Below, one piece after another: positions 1 through 6,518 of a DNA stretch of 10,160 nucleotides; position 1 is the stretch's first letter, and every line of letters begins with the position of its first letter. Below the pieces are notes generated by a model that did not search any database, was not told the origin of the DNA, and was given only the letters and a program-made list of their open reading frames with translations. The stretch lies in contig JAUUZV010000075.1 in NCBI GenBank assembly GCA_030592085.1, positions 1 through 10,160 on the forward strand, given 5' to 3'. The translations under genes and the position numbers were made by a program. This DNA comes from Clostridia bacterium (GTDB lineage Bacteria; Bacillota; Clostridia; DUPQ01).

Positions 1-827
1 GTCCAAAAGCAGATCTTTATGAGTATAAAACAAATGACTATATGCTTAGTTGTGTTCAAGACCATAAAAAAGGATCTTTTGGGTTTCAACAACATGTATG
101 GCAAGCTAGCCTTGGAGGAAAAGCTGTTATATTCACAAATCATCCTGCAACTGAGGATTATAGTGGACGACCAAATAAATGGGCTGGAAATAGAATAATG
201 CCAAAGGTACAACAACATAAGAATGTTGTCATTTCAATGTATAATACAACTGTAAGTAGAGTACCAGCATACACATATCATACTCATGCATATATACCAC
301 AAGAGTTTCTTGATGAAGTAGTTGAAAAAGACGGATGGGTGTTCTCAAGAAAAGGTAATGGTTATGCAGCTATAAAACCAATTTCAGGAAATACTTCTTG
401 GATTGATTCAGATCCAGCATATAATCCTAACTTAGGATTAAAAAAAGAAGATGAAAATGGTAAAGTTATTAAAGTAAAACCATATGAGTATATTGCAACT
501 GGGCGATCTAATGTATGGATATGTGAAATGGGTTCAAAAGATGCTAATGGCAGCTTTGAACAATTTATATCAAGTTTTAATAATGCAGATATAGCAGGTG
601 ATGTTTTTAATATTAGTTATAATTCACCTTCTTTAGGTCATATTGAAACTGGGTGGAGTAAGAAATTTTATGTTAATGGGAATAATATAAGAACAGACTA
701 TCAAGTAAGATACGATAATCCTTGGAGTAAAGTAAAAAGAGGAGCACTTAATATAGAAATCAGTGATAATAGCGAATCACATTTACTAGATTTTAATTTA
801 TGTATTAGAAAAACAACAAAAATCTAA
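1..827 (+). CDS. C-terminal part of a large, probably carbohydrate-active protein (5' end outside window)
   Basis: The frame is open from base 3 to the TAA at 825-827, so the 274 visible residues are the C-terminal end of a longer protein; the internal ATG at 42 is not a start. Visible blocks include FQQHVWQASLG, a TNHP motif, RPNKWAGN, QHKNVVISMYN, a THAY motif, DGWVFSRKGNGYAAI and SNVWICEMG. The alternating hydrophobic pattern fits a beta-rich domain. From memory these blocks resemble the C-terminal region of large uncharacterised actinobacterial and Paenibacillus proteins that look like alpha/alpha-toroid, heparinase or lyase-type polysaccharide enzymes; I cannot verify this here, and catalytic residues would lie upstream. 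No helix or coiled-coil signal and no anchor appears at the C terminus. It is separated from the abiE operon by about 280 bases and is probably not co-transcribed with it. Coding status is certain, the functional guess is weak. Confidence 0.6.
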   Translation, partial: PKADLYEYKTNDYMLSCVQDHKKGSFGFQQHVWQASLGGKAVIFTNHPATEDYSGRPNKWAGNRIMPKVQQHKNVVISMYNTTVSRVPAYTYHTHAYIPQEFLDEVVEKDGWVFSRKGNGYAAIKPISGNTSWIDSDPAYNPNLGLKKEDENGKVIKVKPYEYIATGRSNVWICEMGSKDANGSFEQFISSFNNADIAGDVFNISYNSPSLGHIETGWSKKFYVNGNNIRTDYQVRYDNPWSKVKRGALNIEISDNSESHLLDFNLCIRKTTKI

Positions 828-982
828 ATATTATTTGTCTATTAATGTGCTACTCTTTATAAATATAGTCATAGGGTTATGAAAAAAAAGGATTCTTGAG
901 ATTTTTTCGACTAATAAAGACAGTCTAGACTCGCTATACAGACTTCATGATAGCAACAGTATTTAGAAAATATAACCACTGA
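828..982. other. Intergenic stretch without a supported gene
   Basis: No credible reading frame is present. A perfect 10-base palindrome AGTCTAGACT lies at 922-931. A promoter-like pair TTGTCT (835-840) and TATAAA (858-863) with a 17-base spacer is visible, but in DNA this A+T-rich such pairs occur by chance and it is far from the next start. No G+C-rich stem followed by a T run, so no clear terminator for the upstream gene. Confidence 0.3.
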
Positions 983-1013
983 TTTGGTCACAAGTGTAAT
1001 GGGGTATTTGTGA
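983..1013. promoter_or_regulatory. Upstream AbiEi operator (inverted repeat 1)
   Basis: Arms TCACAA (988-993) and TTGTGA (1008-1013) form an inverted repeat with a 14-base spacer. The left arm sits within TTTGGTCACAAGTGTA (983-998), repeated with one mismatch at 1036-1051. The arm sequence and spacing match the second operator downstream exactly, so the pair is unlikely to be chance. AbiEi antitoxins are known to bind two inverted repeats in their own promoter, bend the DNA and repress transcription. Assignment to this antitoxin is inferred from position. Confidence 0.65.
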
Positions 1014-1028
1014 TGGATGTGCTAATAA

Positions 1029-1058
1029 TTGACTATTTAGTCACAAGTGTAGTATAAT
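1029..1058 (+). promoter_or_regulatory. abiE promoter
   Basis: The -35 box is TTGACT (1029-1034) and the -10 box is a consensus TATAAT (1053-1058), with an 18-base spacer. It is the best sigma-A type promoter in the window and lies 52 bases before the antitoxin start. The left arm of the second operator occupies the -35/-10 spacer and the right arm begins two bases after the -10 box, so bound antitoxin should block RNA polymerase. Confidence 0.75.
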
Positions 1059-1071
1059 AATTGTGACCAAA
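1036..1071. promoter_or_regulatory. Promoter-proximal AbiEi operator (inverted repeat 2)
   Basis: TTTAGTCACAA (1036-1046) and TTGTGACCAAA (1061-1071) form an inverted repeat with 10 of 11 bases paired around a 14-base spacer that contains the -10 box. The right arm is also an exact reverse complement of 983-993 in operator 1. The two operators are 53 bases apart centre to centre, close to five helical turns, so two antitoxin molecules would lie on the same DNA face. This fits cooperative negative autoregulation as described for AbiEi. Confidence 0.7.
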
Positions 1072-1110
1072 CAGTCTGATTGATTTAAAAAGTAATAGGA
1101 GTTTGTGAAT

Positions 1111-1737
1111 ATGAAACGAAATATTGTAATAGATCAAATAAAAAATAGAATCACAAATACGGATAATAGTAGGGTGTTTATTATCACAGACTTTTTAGAT
1201 TTAGCAAGTTATGATGCTGTAAGAAAAGCTCTGTCAAGGCTTACACAGGAGAAAACTTTGATACGAGTAATGCGTGGTATGTATAAAAAACCTAACTATA
1301 ACGAGTTTATTCATGATGAGGTTCCAGCTTCACCTGATGCCATTGCAAAAGCTATAGCTAGAAATAATAATTGGACTATCGGGCCAAGAGGGGATGCTGC
1401 ATTAAATATACTTGGACTAACAACACAAGTTCCAAATGTTTATAACTATATTTCAGATGGTAGCCATAAAGAGGTTGACTATAAAGGAACTAAAATTGTT
1501 TTTACTAAACGGTCAAATAAGGATGTAAGTGGATACTCATACAAGACAATTTTGATAATAGAAGCATTACGTACACTAGGATCAGAAAGAATAGATGACA
1601 ACATAAGAATGAGAATAGCTCAAAAGTGTACAGAAAGTGATTATGAGTTATTAAATAAAGAGGGTATCAAGAGTCGAAAATGGATTTATGAAGAAATTAA
1701 AAAGATAATGACACTTGGAGGCTATAATTATGCTTAA
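1111..1737 (+). CDS. abiEi: AbiEi-family type IV antitoxin (DUF6088-like), transcriptional autorepressor
   Basis: This 208-residue protein is the antitoxin of an AbiE system. In this family an N-terminal winged helix-turn-helix binds the operator and a C-terminal domain neutralises the toxin's effect without stable toxin binding (type IV). The N-terminal half shows a DNA-binding pattern (YDAVRKALSRL, about residues 34-44), followed by the wing signature R-x3-G-x-Y-x-KP at 52-61. The LGLTTQVPNVYNYISDG stretch about residue 101 is typical of DUF6088 antitoxins. The start is ATG 1111, nine bases after AGGAG (1097-1101); an in-frame GTG at 1105 is too close to that site. The end overlaps the toxin start by 8 bases, indicating translational coupling. 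Two matched inverted repeats around its promoter point to autorepression. Family assignment is strong; antiphage activity is not shown by sequence. Confidence 0.88.
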   Translation: MKRNIVIDQIKNRITNTDNSRVFIITDFLDLASYDAVRKALSRLTQEKTLIRVMRGMYKKPNYNEFIHDEVPASPDAIAKAIARNNNWTIGPRGDAALNILGLTTQVPNVYNYISDGSHKEVDYKGTKIVFTKRSNKDVSGYSYKTILIIEALRTLGSERIDDNIRMRIAQKCTESDYELLNKEGIKSRKWIYEEIKKIMTLGGYNYA

Positions 1738-2725
1738 ACTAGCTAGACTTTCTGACGAAGATAGAGCGGCAGTTTTTACAAGTACTGCTCTTAAAATGAG
1801 CTTAAGTGAAGCAATTGTTGAGAAGGATTTTTGGGTATGCTGGATGCTTGAAATACTTTTTCATCATACAGATTATAAGAAAAAGTTTGCATTTAAGGGT
1901 GGTACAAGTCTTTCGAAATGTTATGGAATAATTAACAGGTTTTCTGAAGACATTGATTTAATTTTAGATTGGAGAGTTCTTGGTTATGACCTTAAAGAAC
2001 CGTGGGAATATAGAAGCAATTCAGCAGGGGTTAAATTCAATACAGAGATAAACAAAAAAACAGGAGAATTTATAAAGAATACATTTATGCCACATTTAAC
2101 AAGTATTATTGATGAGCAGAATATTACTGAGTATAGCTTATATATTGATGAAGTAGATGAGCAAACGTTACGATTTGTATACCCTCAATTATTTGGAGAT
2201 AAAGCATTGGTTCAAGAAATAATACTAGAAATTGGTGCGTTAGCAGCATGGACGCCTATAAGTGATAAAAGTATCACTCCTTTTGTAGCAGAGCAGTTTC
2301 CGGAAGTATTTGAGATATTAGAAACAGTAATTAAAACAGTCGAAGCGAAAAGAACATTTTGGGAGAAAGCAACAATTTTACATTGCGAGGCATTTAGAAC
2401 AAATAGTAACGTTCCTGCAAGGTATTCAAGGCACTATTATGACTTATATTTACTATATAATAGTAGTATAAAAGAAGAAGCATTTGCAGATTTGGAGTTA
2501 TTGAAAAAAGTAGCTGCTTTTAAAAATAAATTTTACCGATCAAATAGAGCAAGGTATGATTTAGCAACAAAAGATGAACTTCAATTATTTCCTTCAGATG
2601 AAAATTTAAAAATACTTAAAAATGACTATTTAAGTATGCAAAGTATGATTTTCGGAGATAAAATTGAGTTTGACGAAATACTCAAAGGCCTGGAAAATAT
2701 GCTTACAGAATTGAAATCAATATAG
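1730..2725 (+). CDS. abiEii: AbiEii-family nucleotidyltransferase toxin
   Basis: This 331-residue protein is the toxin partner. AbiEii proteins are DNA polymerase beta-like nucleotidyltransferases; characterised relatives bind GTP or modify tRNA ends, halting growth, often during phage infection. The signature is intact: VEKDFWVCWMLE near residue 30, GGTSLSK at 57-63 followed by SEDID (72-76) with the metal-binding D74/D76 pair, a lysine-containing helix AKRTFWEKATILH about 206-218, and RHYYDLYLLY at 234-243. The start is ATG 1730, eight bases after GGAGG (1717-1721); an in-frame TTG at 1715 lies in front of that site and is unlikely. It overlaps the antitoxin by 8 bases. Length and motifs suggest a functional enzyme. 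The exact target (tRNA, GTP or other) cannot be read from the sequence. Confidence 0.9.
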   Translation: MLKLARLSDEDRAAVFTSTALKMSLSEAIVEKDFWVCWMLEILFHHTDYKKKFAFKGGTSLSKCYGIINRFSEDIDLILDWRVLGYDLKEPWEYRSNSAGVKFNTEINKKTGEFIKNTFMPHLTSIIDEQNITEYSLYIDEVDEQTLRFVYPQLFGDKALVQEIILEIGALAAWTPISDKSITPFVAEQFPEVFEILETVIKTVEAKRTFWEKATILHCEAFRTNSNVPARYSRHYYDLYLLYNSSIKEEAFADLELLKKVAAFKNKFYRSNRARYDLATKDELQLFPSDENLKILKNDYLSMQSMIFGDKIEFDEILKGLENMLTELKSI

Positions 2726-2727
2726 TA

Positions 2728-2847
2728 AAAGAAGAAATTTTATTGCCCACCCAAGAACATCTGTATCTTCAGACATGGGATGAATTGAAAAGTACACTTG
2801 CTCGGCTTAAAATTGCATTTGGCTTAGCGCTGAAAATGGTACCGTAA
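2728..2847 (+). pseudogene. Probable remnant of an unrecognised gene (C-terminal end)
   Basis: A frame with no ATG start runs to TAA 2845-2847 and would encode about 39 residues, including LLPTQEHLYLQTWDELK and ARLKIAFGLALKMVP, a convincing protein-like pattern. Its base composition (CCCACCC, GCTCGG, GCGCTG, GGTACCG) is visibly richer in G+C than the flanking genes. It begins just after the toxin stop in another frame, so it is not an extension of the toxin. I do not recognise the family; a scar of an insertion or of a replaced gene is plausible. A promoter-like pair TTGAAA (2785-2790) and TAAAAT (2808-2813), spacer 17, lies inside it and could serve the next gene. Confidence 0.35.
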
Positions 2848-2885
2848 TTACTTAAAACTGTAAAATTATATATGAAAGTATTTAT

Positions 2886-4016
2886 ATGACTAATAAAATA
2901 AAAAAGAAAAAAATCCTCATGATAAATTCTGGCAACCTCAGCATAGGAGGTGTTGAGAAAATTATCATGGGAATTAGTAGTAAACTACAAAACATTACTT
3001 TTGATATTTTGTCATTTAAAGATGGTTCAGGATATTATGATAAAGAATTTTTATCCTTTGGAGGAAAAATTCATAAGATATTAAGCTATGATGGAACCAA
3101 TAAACTACGAAAAGCGATTGAATACTATGTTAGGCCTTTACGTGTTTTAAAAAAAACATATAAGTTAATGAAAAATGAAGGACCCTATGATGCTATTCAC
3201 TGTAATCATAATCATGAAACAGCGATAATTGTAATAGCAGCTTACTTTGCTAAGATAAAGATAAGAATTGCACATAGTCATTCAGCTATGAACAGATTTA
3301 AGAACATGGGTGTTATAAGATATATATATAATAAGTTTCTTTTAAGCATTACTAATAAATTTAGTACTATTAAGATTGGTTGTTCATTCGAAGCATTTAT
3401 ATCATTTTTTGGAGAAAAGTATTTATCATATCCAGGTTCATATATTATACCTGGTTTTGTAGATTTATCGTTATTTAATATAGAACATAAAAAAAGAGAT
3501 AAAAGAGAAAAATTACTTGTAAATATTGCTAGATATACTCGTGGAAAAAACCAAATTTTTCTAATTGAATTGATGCCATATATATTAAAGTTAATACCAG
3601 ATGCCACTTTATTGTTGGTTGGATATGATAGTAGATATGAAGAGCAGAATATGATGATTAAAAAGAGAATAAATGAATTAGGTTTGTCTAAAAAAATAAA
3701 ACTCTTACCATCTAATTCTGATATTCCAGAAATACTTAGCAAAGCAGATATGTTTTTGCTTCCTTCATTAATAGAAGGAGTATCCATTGTATTAATGGAA
3801 GCACAATCAATGGAAGTACCGTGTTTAGTATCAGACACTGTTTCACAAGAAGCAGATTGTGGTTTGTGTAAGTTTTTATCTCTTGATGAAAGTAAAGAAA
3901 AATGGGCAGAAGAATTATTAATATTAATAAGTGATACTACACGAAAACTTAATAAAGAAAAATTACTTAGTTTTGATATTAATAACTACACCACGAGAAT
4001 TGCAGATCTTTACTAA
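2886..4016 (+). CDS. GT-B fold glycosyltransferase (GT4/GT1 type), polysaccharide assembly
   Basis: This 376-residue protein transfers a sugar from a nucleotide-sugar to a lipid-linked or glycan acceptor at the inner face of the membrane. The N-terminal Rossmann half opens with KILMINSGNLSIGGVEKII (residues 9-27), a glycine-rich acceptor-side loop typical of GT4 enzymes, and has HSHSA at 130-134. The C-terminal half carries NIARYTRGKNQ (about 213-223), with the donor-phosphate basic residue and KN pair, and the E-x7-E motif E297...E305 in LIEGVSIVLMEAQ. Length is normal for the family and there is no signal peptide. The ribosome site is weak (GAAAG, 2874-2878). It is first in a same-strand series of polysaccharide genes, 31 bases before the deacetylase. 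The sugar transferred cannot be named. It resembles EpsF-like exopolysaccharide transferases in general form only. Confidence 0.85.
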   Translation: MTNKIKKKKILMINSGNLSIGGVEKIIMGISSKLQNITFDILSFKDGSGYYDKEFLSFGGKIHKILSYDGTNKLRKAIEYYVRPLRVLKKTYKLMKNEGPYDAIHCNHNHETAIIVIAAYFAKIKIRIAHSHSAMNRFKNMGVIRYIYNKFLLSITNKFSTIKIGCSFEAFISFFGEKYLSYPGSYIIPGFVDLSLFNIEHKKRDKREKLLVNIARYTRGKNQIFLIELMPYILKLIPDATLLLVGYDSRYEEQNMMIKKRINELGLSKKIKLLPSNSDIPEILSKADMFLLPSLIEGVSIVLMEAQSMEVPCLVSDTVSQEADCGLCKFLSLDESKEKWAEELLILISDTTRKLNKEKLLSFDINNYTTRIADLY

Positions 4017-4046
4017 TACAAAGGATAAAGGTATGGAATTTTAAAA

Positions 4047-4895
4047 ATGAAAAAACATAATTCTTTTAAAAAATTTATTAAAAAGAGATTTAACTTTGTT
4101 ATTGTAATAAGAAATAATATCAGATGGATTTTCACATATAAAAAACTAATCATAAAACATACTAATATAAGAGAATTTATACCTAATAAAAATGATAAAA
4201 TTATAATAATTGCACCACATGCAGATGATGAACTTATTAGCTCATATCAATTTATTACTAAATATAAAAATAATATAGAATTGTTTTATTGTGGTTATAT
4301 TGGATTCAACAAAAAACAAAGTGATTACGATATAAGGTTATCTGAATTTAAAAGTTTTTGGAAAAGAGAAAAGGTTAAATATTTTGTTGCTAGTGAAGAT
4401 GTACAACAATCACTAAATAATAAATTAAACGAAGTCAAACCTGATTATGTTTTTATTCCATATATAATAGATTGGCATTTTGAGCATAGAAAAATTAGTG
4501 AAATGTTGTTAAAAACAGATTACTCTGAATATACTGTAGTTTTTTATCAGATTTCAGTTCCTATTAATAATCAATTAATAACTTACTATATACCTATGGA
4601 TAAGAGTGAACATGAAAAGAAATGGAGCGATTTTTATGTTGCCTATAAATCACAAAGAGATCAACCAGTAAAACGATACAGATGTAATGAAAAAATAAAT
4701 AAACTTAAAGATAGAAAAATTTATGCTAGTGAAGTTTTTTCGCTATTAACATATAAAGAATTTAAAATAATGGTAACTTCATTTCGCGAAAGAATAACGA
4801 AAAAAGAGATACAAAATATTAAAGACTCAATTAATGATTTATTTAAAGTTAGAGAAATAGAAAATGAGACATTAAAAATTTTAAAAGGAAAGTAA
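4047..4895 (+). CDS. PIG-L/LmbE-type N-deacetylase
   Basis: This 282-residue protein belongs to the zinc-dependent PIG-L superfamily, which removes N-acetyl groups from GlcNAc-containing substrates. The metal motif is PHADDE at residues 57-62 (H58, D61 zinc ligands; D60 probable general base). R97-x2-E100 within DIRLSEFKSFWKREKV matches the helix that follows in this family, and DWHFEHRKI at 142-150 provides the downstream histidines (H144, H147). There is no signal peptide; residues 1-40 are basic and hydrophobic, so peripheral membrane association is possible. Sited between glycosyltransferase genes, it probably deacetylates a sugar on a polysaccharide intermediate, as inferred for similar enzymes in lipoglycan and capsule clusters. 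The start at 4047 has only a weak upstream purine tract; an upstream ATG at 4034 stops after three codons. Superfamily is secure, substrate unknown. Confidence 0.82.
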   Translation: MKKHNSFKKFIKKRFNFVIVIRNNIRWIFTYKKLIIKHTNIREFIPNKNDKIIIIAPHADDELISSYQFITKYKNNIELFYCGYIGFNKKQSDYDIRLSEFKSFWKREKVKYFVASEDVQQSLNNKLNEVKPDYVFIPYIIDWHFEHRKISEMLLKTDYSEYTVVFYQISVPINNQLITYYIPMDKSEHEKKWSDFYVAYKSQRDQPVKRYRCNEKINKLKDRKIYASEVFSLLTYKEFKIMVTSFRERITKKEIQNIKDSINDLFKVREIENETLKILKGK

Positions 4896-5080
4896 CTTGA
4901 ATAAATGGCCTTAAAGGGTCATAATATATACGTAGATTAACATATAAGTTTAATCAATCACTATGAAATAGGGACATAAAAAGTATTCAATAAAAAACCA
5001 CTTGTCAAATTCACTAGAATTACGGCTATTAAATATTATCAAGTGTTTTAATAAATTTAAAAAATGTTAGGGGTTTAAAA
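4896..5080. promoter_or_regulatory. Leader region before the secreted protein gene, possible promoter
   Basis: This 185-base gap is the longest inside the polysaccharide module and may hold a new transcription start. An inverted repeat CACTTG (4999-5004) / CAAGTG (5040-5045) flanks a TTGTCA box (5002-5007) and a loose TATTAA (5027-5032) at a 19-base spacer. These matches are weak. A short imperfect hairpin at about 4905-4920 lacks a following T run, so it is not a convincing terminator. AGGGG at 5069-5073 is the ribosome site for the next gene. Confidence 0.25.
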
Positions 5081-5854
5081 ATGAAAAAATCAAAAAACAC
5101 TATATTAATTATAGTCGTAATGGTAGCACTATTGTTTATGTCAATGCCACAAAGTGTAAGTGCGCAAACTGAGAGTGAAACATTAAGTGAAAATCTATTG
5201 GCGTTAGGTATTGATGTTGAGGATCATTCTAATTTAATTGCTTACTATAATTCTACTGGTTCAGAAAACACATACTTAAAATTACTAGGTGCATTTTCTG
5301 ACATGGAAGAATTACTTTATGGATCAGGTCATTTAATATACTTAAGTGATTTAAAAGTAACAGACATTGAAGTAATATTAGCTATTGTTCAAGGTGCTGC
5401 AGATGATATGCAAGTTAAAATTAAAATAACAGATTTAGATAATAATAGTCTTTCTGCAAGTGAAATATTACAAAAGTTATGGGATGACAGGGATATTAAT
5501 AATATTCAGGTTGTTATTTCACAATTAGATGATACATATTTAGGAACTATGAATTTAGCATTTGCTAATCCAGATACCATTGAAATGAAATTACCAATAC
5601 TTATTAATACAGCTGCAGACACCATAAAACTTGTCGATGAAGGTGTTCTGCCAGATGGTTACATAGCACCTGCAACACCAACACCTCCAGCTACAGCTAC
5701 ACCAGCTCCAACAGCAACACCTCCACCTGATGCATCAGATGATGATCCTTTCTTACCACCATGGGCTTATGGCGTTATGGGAGTTGCATTAATAGCTCTA
5801 GTCATTGTTCTTGTTCCAAAAGGAAAAAAGAAAGATGATAAGAAGAAAAAATAA
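5081..5854 (+). CDS. Secreted protein with Pro/Thr stalk and C-terminal membrane anchor, unknown function
   Basis: I do not recognise this 257-residue protein. It has a clear signal peptide: basic start, hydrophobic core 8-20 and a likely cleavage after SVSA (residue 28). Residues 30-195 form an acidic domain exposed outside the cell, with no cysteines. A proline/threonine/alanine stalk of PTPP and ATPAP-like repeats spans about 196-216, then an acidic DASDDD patch, a transmembrane helix about 228-246 and a lysine-rich cytoplasmic tail. The order signal, domain, stalk, helix, positive tail resembles a sortase or exosortase-like sorting signal, but no LPxTG-type motif is visible, so it is probably simply membrane-anchored. 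The threonine-rich stalk could be O-glycosylated. The gene overlaps the next by 20 bases, and the pair sits within polysaccharide genes, suggesting a role in surface-glycan handling or display. Confidence 0.75.
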   Translation: MKKSKNTILIIVVMVALLFMSMPQSVSAQTESETLSENLLALGIDVEDHSNLIAYYNSTGSENTYLKLLGAFSDMEELLYGSGHLIYLSDLKVTDIEVILAIVQGAADDMQVKIKITDLDNNSLSASEILQKLWDDRDINNIQVVISQLDDTYLGTMNLAFANPDTIEMKLPILINTAADTIKLVDEGVLPDGYIAPATPTPPATATPAPTATPPPDASDDDPFLPPWAYGVMGVALIALVIVLVPKGKKKDDKKKK

Positions 5855-6476
5855 ATGTAAAAAGATATTAGCAATAATAATTGTAATTATTTTAGTACTT
5901 TATGTATTACTATTACTTTTTGCAAGATATGATTTAAAACGAACAAATAATGATACTAGTATAAATGAAACATTTAAATACTCAATAGAACTTATTGATA
6001 AAACAACAGACCTTTTATATACAAGTATTAAATATCAATTATCATTACTTTCAAAAACAGAGAAATTACAATTTGATGGTTTATATAGCGAATACCCTCT
6101 AGTAGGTGAGATATTCGCTATAATTACCATAGGTTCTTTCGAGACAGGAATAATCAATGAAATGAGTGGTTCATATAGTGATACATATATTCATCACTAT
6201 CCCACATCAGCATACCCAGGCGAAAATAAAAGCATATGGTTATTAGCCAATGGAAATAGTTTTTATAAATATTTTAATAATAATGAGCTCACAATAGATG
6301 TTACTAATGTGGGCTTATTTTCATATGTATTAATAGATAGCTATGAAATTACACTAGAAGAATTTGTCTTTGATTTTAAAATAGAAGAAGAAGTTCTTTT
6401 TATTACCTTTATTTATCCTACAAACAGTAATAATGAAAACATCATTTATATCATGGAGTATTTCGTAGTAGATTAA
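5835..6476 (+). CDS. Membrane-anchored extracytoplasmic protein, unknown function
   Basis: This 213-residue protein has a very basic N terminus (RRKNKCKK), one strong transmembrane helix at about 11-30, and then about 180 residues that should lie outside the membrane, rich in serine, asparagine and aromatic residues. No known domain or catalytic motif is recognised. The helix lacks a clear signal-peptidase site, so it is probably retained as an anchor. I chose ATG 5835; the frame is open to a TTG at 5805, but that lies deep inside the upstream gene and would put extra residues before the basic segment. The 20-base overlap with the preceding gene implies translational coupling and suggests the two proteins work together. 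The next gene follows after 42 bases with its own AGGAG. Confidence 0.65.
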   Translation: MIRRKNKCKKILAIIIVIILVLYVLLLLFARYDLKRTNNDTSINETFKYSIELIDKTTDLLYTSIKYQLSLLSKTEKLQFDGLYSEYPLVGEIFAIITIGSFETGIINEMSGSYSDTYIHHYPTSAYPGENKSIWLLANGNSFYKYFNNNELTIDVTNVGLFSYVLIDSYEITLEEFVFDFKIEEEVLFITFIYPTNSNNENIIYIMEYFVVD

Positions 6477-6518
6477 TTATTAATAAGATATAATAGAGGT
6501 GTTAGGAGAAATAGGTTA

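Noticed and set aside
895..970. Possible coding remnant with a few protein-like codons before the abiE promoter
   Set aside because: The frame is interrupted by stops within about 15 codons and the composition is not clearly different from random A+T-rich DNA.
1020..1075. Direct repeats with regular spacing read as a CRISPR or iteron array
   Set aside because: Only two copies exist and they are inverted-repeat operators centred on a promoter; there is no cas or rep gene.
3278..3838. Open frame on the - strand, 186 codons
   Set aside because: It lies wholly inside the glycosyltransferase gene 2886-4016, whose motifs are clear; the antisense product has no recognisable domain and no supporting ribosome site.
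4905..4920. Short imperfect hairpin after the deacetylase gene (GGCC...GGGTC)
   Set aside because: The stem is short and mismatched and no T run follows, so it does not qualify as an intrinsic terminator.
5835..5854. Frameshift linking the two membrane-anchored proteins into one
   Set aside because: Each has its own membrane signal with sensible topology, and the lysine-rich tail of the first and basic start of the second are both normal, so a simple overlap is a better explanation.
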